This document shows, one piece after another, positions 12,855 to 17,634 of a DNA stretch of 17,634 nt. The notes beneath the pieces are model-generated. The model ran no database searches and was not told the origin of the DNA. It worked only from the letters and a program-made list of their open reading frames with translations. The DNA is taken from assembly GCA_031282325.1 (NCBI GenBank), contig JAITDY010000002.1, positions 1 through 17,634 of the forward strand. Reading direction: 5' to 3'. Origin of the DNA: Lactobacillaceae bacterium. Its GTDB lineage: Bacteria; Bacillota; Bacilli; Lactobacillales; Lactobacillaceae. The stretch's first letter is position 1. Every line of letters begins with the position of its first letter. The translations under genes were made by a program, and so were the position numbers.

Positions 12855-15005
12855 ATGAATAATAATAAAAACAAAAAAAATAATAAATTTTTTAAAAACT
12901 CGCTAGTTTCAGCGGTTTTAATTCTTACTATATTTGCATTTATTTTTGCCGTTTTTGGTCAAAACGGTAATAATGTCAAAACATTATCAAATAATCAATT
13001 GATAAAAAATATTAAAGATGGCAAAATAAAAAGTCTTTCAATTCAGCCCGGAGATGGTGTTTATAATGTCTCTGGTGAATTTAAAAAAGAACAAGAAGTT
13101 AAGAGTAAGGGGACACTTATGCTCCCCGGCTATTCAGTGAAAACTAAAAAGTTTTCTGGTTTTCTTTTAACTAATGATTCATCTGTCAAGGAATTAAAAG
13201 AAGCTGCTGCACAGAAAAAAGTGAAATTTAATCCTCAACCTGCGCCTTCACAATTACTTTCTAATATTTTAGGAATGGTGCTACCAGTAGTATTGATGTT
13301 TGCGTTATTTTATTGGATGTTAAATGGTGCTGGTGGCCGCGGCGGCAACGGTGGCGGAAACAACCCAATGAGTTTTGGTCGTTCGAAGGCTAAAACTTCA
13401 GATCCTTCAGTAAATAAAATTCGTTTCGTAGATGTTGCTGGCGAAGAAGAAGAAAAACAAGAACTTGTTGAAATCGTTGAGTTCCTAAAAGATCCGAAGA
13501 AATTTACTAGCTTGGGTGCTCGTATTCCCAAGGGTGTTTTGCTAGAAGGACCTCCGGGTACTGGTAAAACTTTACTTGCTAAAGCCGTTGCCGGTGAAGC
13601 AGGAGTTCCATTTTATAGTATGTCTGGTTCTGATTTCGTTGAAATGTTCGTTGGTGTCGGTGCTAGCCGTGTGCGTGATTTGTTTGAAAACGCTAAAAAA
13701 ACAGCTCCTTCAATTATTTTTATTGATGAAATTGATGCTGTGGGACGTCGTCGTGGAACTGGTACTGGTGGTGGAAATGATGAACGCGAACAAACCTTAA
13801 ACCAAATATTGATTGAAATGGATGGGTTTGAAGGTAATGAAGATGTTATTGTGCTTGCATCTACTAATCGTTCAGATGTTTTGGATCCAGCGTTACTTCG
13901 TTCTGGACGTTTTGATCGTAAAATTCTTGTTGGCGCTCCAGATGTTAAAGGCCGAGAGGCAATTTTGAATGTTCACGCTAAAAATAAGCCACTAGCTAAT
14001 GATGTTGACTTATCAGTAATTGCTCAACAAACTCCCGGTTTCGTTGGTGCTGATCTAGAAAATCTATTAAATGAAGCTGCTTTAATGGCTGCTCGTAATG
14101 ATCAAAAGAAAATTACAGCTGCTGATATCGATGAAGCCGAAGATCGTGTTATTGCCGGCCCCGCAAAGCGTGATAAGAAAACAACTGAAATCGAACGTCA
14201 AACAGTGGCTTACCACGAAGCAGGCCATGCAATTGTTGGTTTGGTGCTAAGTGATGCACAAGTCGTACGTAAAGTTACAATTGTTCCTCGTGGTCGTGCC
14301 GGTGGATATGCCCTAATGATGCCAAAAGACGAGCGTTATTTGTTAACACAAAAAGATGCCACTGAAGAATTAGCTGGTCTAATGGGTGGGCGTGCTGCTG
14401 AAATGTTGATTTATAACCAACCATCATCTGGTGCCTCAAACGATTTCCAACAAGCTACTAATTTAGCTCGTGCGATGGTTACACAATATGGAATGTCTGA
14501 AAAAGTTGGGTTAGTTCAGCTTGAAGGTAATGCATCGGTATTTATAGGTGAAACTAACTCTAATCCGTATTATTCAGATAAAACTTCTGAAATTGTCGAT
14601 CAAGAAGTTCGTCGCTTTACGCAAGAAGCCTTCCAAAAAGCAACTGATATTATCAAAAAGCATAAAAAACAACATGAAGCAATTGCTCAAGCATTGCTTA
14701 AATATGAAACTCTTGACGAAGCTCAAATTAAATCATTATTTGAAACAGGAGAGATGCCTAAGGATGATGTCGTTGTAAAAAAAGAAACCAACCAACCGCT
14801 TTCTTATGAAGAAGCAAAAAAAGCATTAAAACAAACTGATCATCGCCTTCAAAAGGAAATTCAAGAAGACAATGATACTAATGCAAATGTTGCTACTAAG
14901 CCAGCAAAAAAGAGTGCGTCTGTTAAAAAAGCAACGGTGAAAAAAGCTACGATTAAAAAACCGGCTTCAAGAAAAACTAATACAAAAAAGTCTGATGATA
15001 AATAA
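12855..15005 (+). CDS. ftsH: ATP-dependent zinc metalloprotease FtsH
   Basis: Membrane-anchored hexameric AAA+ protease that degrades misfolded membrane proteins and regulatory proteins. The first membrane helix spans about residues 16-35, with an extracytoplasmic domain to ~133 and a second helix at ~135-157; a Gly-rich linker (GAGGRGGNGGG) follows. The AAA domain has Walker A GPPGTGKT (232-239), pore FVEMFVGVGA, Walker B IIFIDEID (287-294) and the second region of homology ending RSGRFDRK. The peptidase has HEAGH (454-458) and Asp530 as third zinc ligand. After residue ~640 comes a variable tail; the last 36 residues hold 13 Lys, one Arg and repeats VKKAT-VKKAT-IKKPA. The ribosome site GAGG lies 7 bases before the ATG. 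There are no cysteines. The terminator hairpin overlaps its last codons. Confidence 0.97.
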   Translation: MNNNKNKKNNKFFKNSLVSAVLILTIFAFIFAVFGQNGNNVKTLSNNQLIKNIKDGKIKSLSIQPGDGVYNVSGEFKKEQEVKSKGTLMLPGYSVKTKKFSGFLLTNDSSVKELKEAAAQKKVKFNPQPAPSQLLSNILGMVLPVVLMFALFYWMLNGAGGRGGNGGGNNPMSFGRSKAKTSDPSVNKIRFVDVAGEEEEKQELVEIVEFLKDPKKFTSLGARIPKGVLLEGPPGTGKTLLAKAVAGEAGVPFYSMSGSDFVEMFVGVGASRVRDLFENAKKTAPSIIFIDEIDAVGRRRGTGTGGGNDEREQTLNQILIEMDGFEGNEDVIVLASTNRSDVLDPALLRSGRFDRKILVGAPDVKGREAILNVHAKNKPLANDVDLSVIAQQTPGFVGADLENLLNEAALMAARNDQKKITAADIDEAEDRVIAGPAKRDKKTTEIERQTVAYHEAGHAIVGLVLSDAQVVRKVTIVPRGRAGGYALMMPKDERYLLTQKDATEELAGLMGGRAAEMLIYNQPSSGASNDFQQATNLARAMVTQYGMSEKVGLVQLEGNASVFIGETNSNPYYSDKTSEIVDQEVRRFTQEAFQKATDIIKKHKKQHEAIAQALLKYETLDEAQIKSLFETGEMPKDDVVVKKETNQPLSYEEAKKALKQTDHRLQKEIQEDNDTNANVATKPAKKSASVKKATVKKATIKKPASRKTNTKKSDDK
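14922..14966 (+). repeat. Three 15-base units encoding the FtsH lysine-rich tail
   Basis: Codons 690-704 read as three five-codon units (V/I-K-K-A/P-T/A). Third-position differences between units (GCA versus GCT for Ala, for example) show that the repeat is not freshly copied or is held at protein level. Confidence 0.6.
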
Positions 15006-15022
15006 TCGGGCTTTTTTCTTTT
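14984..15022 (+). terminator. Intrinsic terminator embedded in the 3' end of ftsH
   Basis: Thirteen-base-pair stem: 14984-14996 pairs with 15005-15017 (two T-G pairs), with an 8-base loop, then CTTTTT. The left arm is the Lys-Lys-Ser-Asp coding sequence; the stop codon TAA (15003-15005) is in the loop and the first base of the right arm. Confidence 0.8.
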
Positions 15023-15039
15023 AGCTGTAAAAGGCAATG

Positions 15040-15045
15040 TACAAT
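15040..15045 (+). promoter_or_regulatory. -10 candidate for hslO
   Basis: TACAAT, followed by AAAAA, ends 6 bases before the chosen hslO ATG (15052), so a transcript would start at or next to the start codon. No convincing -35 is present. TACAATAAAAA occurs again at 15941-15951 upstream of lysS. Confidence 0.35.
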
Positions 15046-15051
15046 AAAAAC

Positions 15052-15939
15052 ATGGATTATTTAGCAAAAAGTGTCACAGAAAATGGTGATTTTAGAGCAT
15101 ATGTCGTAGATGCAACAAAATTGGCCCAGCAACTAAGCAATATTCATCATACAAATTACATCGCAAGTTTGATTTTAAGTCGAGCAGCAATTGCTACTTT
15201 GCTAACAGCTAGTTCTGTTTTAAAGGGTGAAGAGCAAATGCAATCCGTTCTAAATGGACGTGGCACGATTGGTAATATCGTAGTTGAGTCTGATACGAAA
15301 GGCAATGTACGGGGATATGTTACCAATCCAAAAGCACAAGCAGTTGAATTTGAAAATAAACCCAACGTAGGTGCTACGGTTGGTACTAATGGATTTTTAA
15401 AAATAACAAAATTAGCTCCATATTCAAAGCCTTTTACCGGTCAAGTACCTTTGATAACTGGTGAAATTGGGGATGATTTTACCTATTATTTAGCTCAATC
15501 CGAACAAATTCCTAGTTCCTTAGGAGTTTCTGTTTTAGTTAACAAAGACGGTAGTGTAGCTTTTGCTGGTGGATTTTTAATACAGGTGCTCCCGGGTACT
15601 ACCACTAAGTCAATCGAGGAAATTGAAAATAAAATTAAAACATTGCCACCAATTTACACTCAATTGGCAGAAGGATTTACACCAAAAGGAATTCTGCAAA
15701 AAATATTTGAAAACATCACGACCGTGAATATTGTGGATAATATTGCAGTAAATATGGCTGAAGAATTACCGAAATCTTATTACGCTAAAGCAATCGAATC
15801 TTTGCCTGAAGAAGAAATTAAGCAAATGATTAATGAAGATAAGGGAGCGGAAATTATCACGCGTTTTACTAATTCGAAATATTATTTTAACGATCAAGAG
15901 TTAAAACAAATTTTACTCGACAAACAGAGCAATAATTAA
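15052..15939 (+). CDS. hslO: Hsp33-family chaperone HslO lacking all cysteines
   Basis: Full-length (295 residues) member of the Hsp33 holdase family by fold blocks: MDYLAKSVTENGDFRAYVVD, LTASSVLKGEEQMQSVLNGRG, a G-rich core with PLITGEIGDDFTYYLAQSEQIPSSLGVSVLV and GGFLIQVLPG, and the C-terminal SKYYFNDQEL. In known Hsp33, four cysteines (CxC...CxxC) bind zinc and act as the oxidation switch. Here they align with Glu237, Leu239, Thr270 and Thr273, and the protein has no cysteine at all, so the classical switch cannot work. I chose ATG 15052 because the family begins MDYL; 15037 would add five residues. No Shine-Dalgarno site fits, and a -10-like TACAAT ends 6 bases before the ATG. In many relatives dusB follows; here lysS does. 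Confidence 0.93.
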   Translation: MDYLAKSVTENGDFRAYVVDATKLAQQLSNIHHTNYIASLILSRAAIATLLTASSVLKGEEQMQSVLNGRGTIGNIVVESDTKGNVRGYVTNPKAQAVEFENKPNVGATVGTNGFLKITKLAPYSKPFTGQVPLITGEIGDDFTYYLAQSEQIPSSLGVSVLVNKDGSVAFAGGFLIQVLPGTTTKSIEEIENKIKTLPPIYTQLAEGFTPKGILQKIFENITTVNIVDNIAVNMAEELPKSYYAKAIESLPEEEIKQMINEDKGAEIITRFTNSKYYFNDQELKQILLDKQSNN

Positions 15940-15940
15940 T

Positions 15941-15951
15941 TACAATAAAAA
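15941..15951 (+). promoter_or_regulatory. -10 candidate upstream of lysS
   Basis: TACAATAAAAA, identical to the 11 bases before hslO, lies 21 bases before the lysS ATG. With a start near 15953 the AAGGA ribosome site (15963-15967) would be within the leader. No clear -35, so it is weak. Confidence 0.3.
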
Positions 15952-15972
15952 TAGTGATTTTTAAGGATACTT

Positions 15973-17466
15973 ATGACAGAAGAAAAAAATAATATAAAAG
16001 AAATGAATGATCAAATGCGTGTGCGTCGACAAAAAATGCAAGCCTTACGTGATGATCTTGGTCTAGACCCATTTGGTAATCGATTTGAATATAAGAATAC
16101 TGCAAAAGAAATTCATGAAAATTTTGATCATAAAAGTATTGATGTATTAGCAGAAGAACAAAATAAAGTTTCAATTGCTGGCCGTTTGATTAGCAAACGT
16201 GGCGCTGGAAAAATTATTTTTTCTGATGTAAAAGATGCTACTGGAACTATTCAAATATACGCAAAACGTGATGATTTAGAAGATAATTATGTTTTAATTA
16301 AACGAGCTGATTTGGGTGATATTTTAGGTTTCGAGGGGACAGTAATGCGCACCGAAGCTGGAGAAACCACTATTCTAGTAGAAAAAATTACTTGGCTTAC
16401 TAAGGCACTACGACCTCTACCGGATAAATATCATGGATTAAGCGATGTTGATACTCGTTATCGTAAACGTTATTTAGATTTAATTGCAAATCAAGAATCA
16501 TTTAATAAGTTTGTCACACGTTCGAAAATTATTTCTGCAATTCGTGACTATATGAATAATGATGGATTTTTAGAAGTTGAAACACCTATTTTGCAAACAT
16601 CTGCTGGAGGTGCGGCTGCCCGTCCATTTATTACTCACCATAATGCCCTTGATATTGATATGTATATGCGTATTGCATTGGAATTACATTTGAAACGGTT
16701 GATCGTAGGCGGCATGGAACGTGTCTATGAAATTGGCCGTGTTTTTCGAAATGAGGGTATGGACGCAAAACATAATCCTGAATTTACTGTCATGGAATCT
16801 TACGCCGCTTATTGGGATTTAAATGATGTGATGACGCAAACTGAAAACATTATTAAAGCAGCAGCAAAAGTGGTTAGTGACGATTTAAAAATCATTTATC
16901 AAGGTAACGAAATTGATTTAAATACTAAATTTAAGCGCGCTAAAATGACTGATTTGATTCAAGAAAAAACCGGAATCGATTTTACTAAGGAAATGGATCT
17001 AGAAAAAGCTCGCCAATTAGCTGATCAAAATAATGTTAAATACGAACCTTATTGGGGCGTTGGCCATATCATCAATGAATTCTTCGAGGATTTTGTAGAG
17101 GATACTTTGGTTAATCCAACCTTTGTATATAGCTATCCGATTGAAGTTTCTCCATTAGCTAAAAAGGAGAACGATGATCCACGTTTTACACAACGTTTTG
17201 AATTATATATTGCGGGTTCCGAATATGGAAATGCTTTTACTGAGCTTAATGATCCAATCGATCAAAGAGAACGTTTTGAAGCACAGGCTGCAGAAAAAGA
17301 AAACGGTAACGATGAAGCGGAAAATATCGATGAAGACTTTATTGAAGCCTTAGAACATGGAATGCCGCCTACTGGTGGATTGGGAATTGGAATTGATCGT
17401 TTGGTAATGCTATTAACTGATAGTTCTACAATTAGAGATGTTGTATTATTCCCAACAATGAAATAA
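15973..17466 (+). CDS. lysS: Lysyl-tRNA synthetase, class II
   Basis: Charges tRNA-Lys with lysine. The N-terminal OB-fold anticodon-binding domain (about 60-150) includes VSIAGRLISKRGAGKIIFSDV. The class II catalytic core has motif 1 around GFLEVETPIL, with TSAGGAAARPF, motif 2 RVYEIGRVFRNEG (from residue 250), and motif 3 GGLGIGIDRLVMLL (468-481). The C-terminal RDVVLFPTMK is the usual family ending. The length of 497 residues is typical for Bacilli. The ribosome site AAGGA is 5 bases before the ATG. It follows hslO by 33 bases and ends with a strong terminator. There are no cysteines. It is the bacterial (not archaeal-like class I) enzyme. Confidence 0.97.
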   Translation: MTEEKNNIKEMNDQMRVRRQKMQALRDDLGLDPFGNRFEYKNTAKEIHENFDHKSIDVLAEEQNKVSIAGRLISKRGAGKIIFSDVKDATGTIQIYAKRDDLEDNYVLIKRADLGDILGFEGTVMRTEAGETTILVEKITWLTKALRPLPDKYHGLSDVDTRYRKRYLDLIANQESFNKFVTRSKIISAIRDYMNNDGFLEVETPILQTSAGGAAARPFITHHNALDIDMYMRIALELHLKRLIVGGMERVYEIGRVFRNEGMDAKHNPEFTVMESYAAYWDLNDVMTQTENIIKAAAKVVSDDLKIIYQGNEIDLNTKFKRAKMTDLIQEKTGIDFTKEMDLEKARQLADQNNVKYEPYWGVGHIINEFFEDFVEDTLVNPTFVYSYPIEVSPLAKKENDDPRFTQRFELYIAGSEYGNAFTELNDPIDQRERFEAQAAEKENGNDEAENIDEDFIEALEHGMPPTGGLGIGIDRLVMLLTDSSTIRDVVLFPTMK

Positions 17467-17472
17467 AAATAT

Positions 17473-17507
17473 AATCCACATAACTTGATTGTAAATGTGG
17501 ATTTTTT
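17473..17507 (+). terminator. Intrinsic terminator of lysS
   Basis: Nine-base-pair stem AATCCACAT/ATGTGGATT (17473-17481 with 17495-17503), 13-base loop and a run of six T (17502-17507). Confidence 0.85.
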
Positions 17508-17521
17508 ATTATGCAAATAAC

Positions 17522-17550
17522 TTGCAAACTTTACCTGAATTGTGTAAAAT
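17522..17550 (+). promoter_or_regulatory. Promoter of the tRNA gene or cluster
   Basis: TTGCAA (17522-17527), 17-base spacer, TAAAAT (17545-17550). Four and five of six matches to sigma-A consensus with ideal spacing. Transcription would start near 17557, about 10 bases before the mature tRNA. Confidence 0.7.
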
Positions 17551-17566
17551 ATTTAAGTAGAAACAG

Positions 17567-17634
17567 TCCGACTTAGCTCAGTTGGTAGAGCACCTGACTG
17601 TTAATCAGGTTGTCGCCGGTTCGAGCCCGGCAGT
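17567..17634 (+). tRNA. tRNA-Asn(GUU), 3' end beyond the window
   Basis: The cloverleaf is clear. The acceptor 5' strand is TCCGACT (17567-17573). The D stem is GCTC/GAGC (17576-17579 with 17588-17591). The anticodon stem is CCTGA/TCAGG (17593-17597 with 17605-17609), with loop CTGTTAA and anticodon GTT at 17600-17602. A 5-base variable loop and T arm GCCGG-TTCGAGC-CCGGC follow. Three of seven acceptor pairs (AGT) are present before the window ends, so the last four pairs, the discriminator base and any CCA are missing. The gene is separate from lysS, with its own promoter, and is probably the first of a tRNA cluster. Confidence 0.95.

Noticed and set aside
12957..12972. GGTCAAAACGGTAATA, resembling a CtsR operator
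   Set aside because: Only the first heptad matches; the second half and the spacing do not, and it lies inside the ftsH coding region rather than at a promoter.
1..17634. Mobile elements, CRISPR arrays or phage genes
   Set aside because: No transposase, integrase or regularly spaced repeats were seen; apart from the regulator and peptide region this is a conserved housekeeping block.
1..17634. Mollicute-like origin because of high A+T content
   Set aside because: TGA is used as a stop (end of pth) and Trp is encoded by TGG throughout, so the code is standard; Mfd, DivIC and RqcP order fits Lactobacillales.

Overview
The window is A+T-rich DNA (roughly 70% A+T by eye) from a Gram-positive bacterium, most likely a member of the Lactobacillaceae. 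The evidence is the gene order pth-mfd-rqcP-divIC-tilS-hpt-ftsH-hslO-lysS (the classic Bacilli/Lactobacillales block), the zinc-cysteine-free MetRS, an Rgg-like regulator, AAAGGAG-type ribosome sites, and normal use of TGA as a stop (it ends pth), which argues against mollicutes. Genus cannot be fixed from sequence alone.

Layout. 2-328: 3' end of an FtsX/MacB-type ABC permease, ending in a hairpin terminator shared with a convergent Rgg-like regulator (375-1157, minus). 1158-1526: divergent intergenic region holding a well-formed 26-codon gene for a very basic peptide (1320-1400) with its own Shine-Dalgarno site and terminator. 1527-2844: msrA-msrB-trx, a methionine sulfoxide repair unit with its thioredoxin donor, closed by a terminator. 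2995-5031: metG with a terminator. 5087-10787: a DUF2130-like coiled-coil protein, then pth, mfd and rqcP tightly packed (4-base gap, ATGA overlap, 1-base gap). 10888-15005: divIC (own promoter), tilS, hpt, ftsH, closed by a terminator whose hairpin lies across the ftsH stop codon. 15052-15939: hslO. 15973-17466: lysS and terminator. 17522-17634: a near-consensus promoter and a tRNA-Asn(GUU) cut by the window edge, probably the first of a tRNA cluster.

How the genes work together. Much of the block concerns proteome maintenance and translation: two aminoacyl-tRNA synthetases, peptidyl-tRNA hydrolase, ribosome quality control (RqcP), tRNA-Ile lysidine synthesis, FtsH proteolysis, the Hsp33 chaperone and oxidised-methionine repair. 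Mfd, DivIC and Hpt cover transcription-coupled repair, division and purine salvage.

The most striking property is not a single gene. Across about 5,500 encoded residues I count eight cysteines; seven lie in MsrA, MsrB and thioredoxin. MetRS, Mfd, FtsH, LysS, TilS, Hpt, Pth, DivIC and RqcP have none. HslO/Hsp33, whose redox switch is built from four zinc-binding cysteines, also has none. This looks like lineage-wide cysteine minimisation that has reached a protein whose known regulation depends on cysteine. The second candidate for something new is the basic 26-residue peptide gene beside the Rgg-like regulator.
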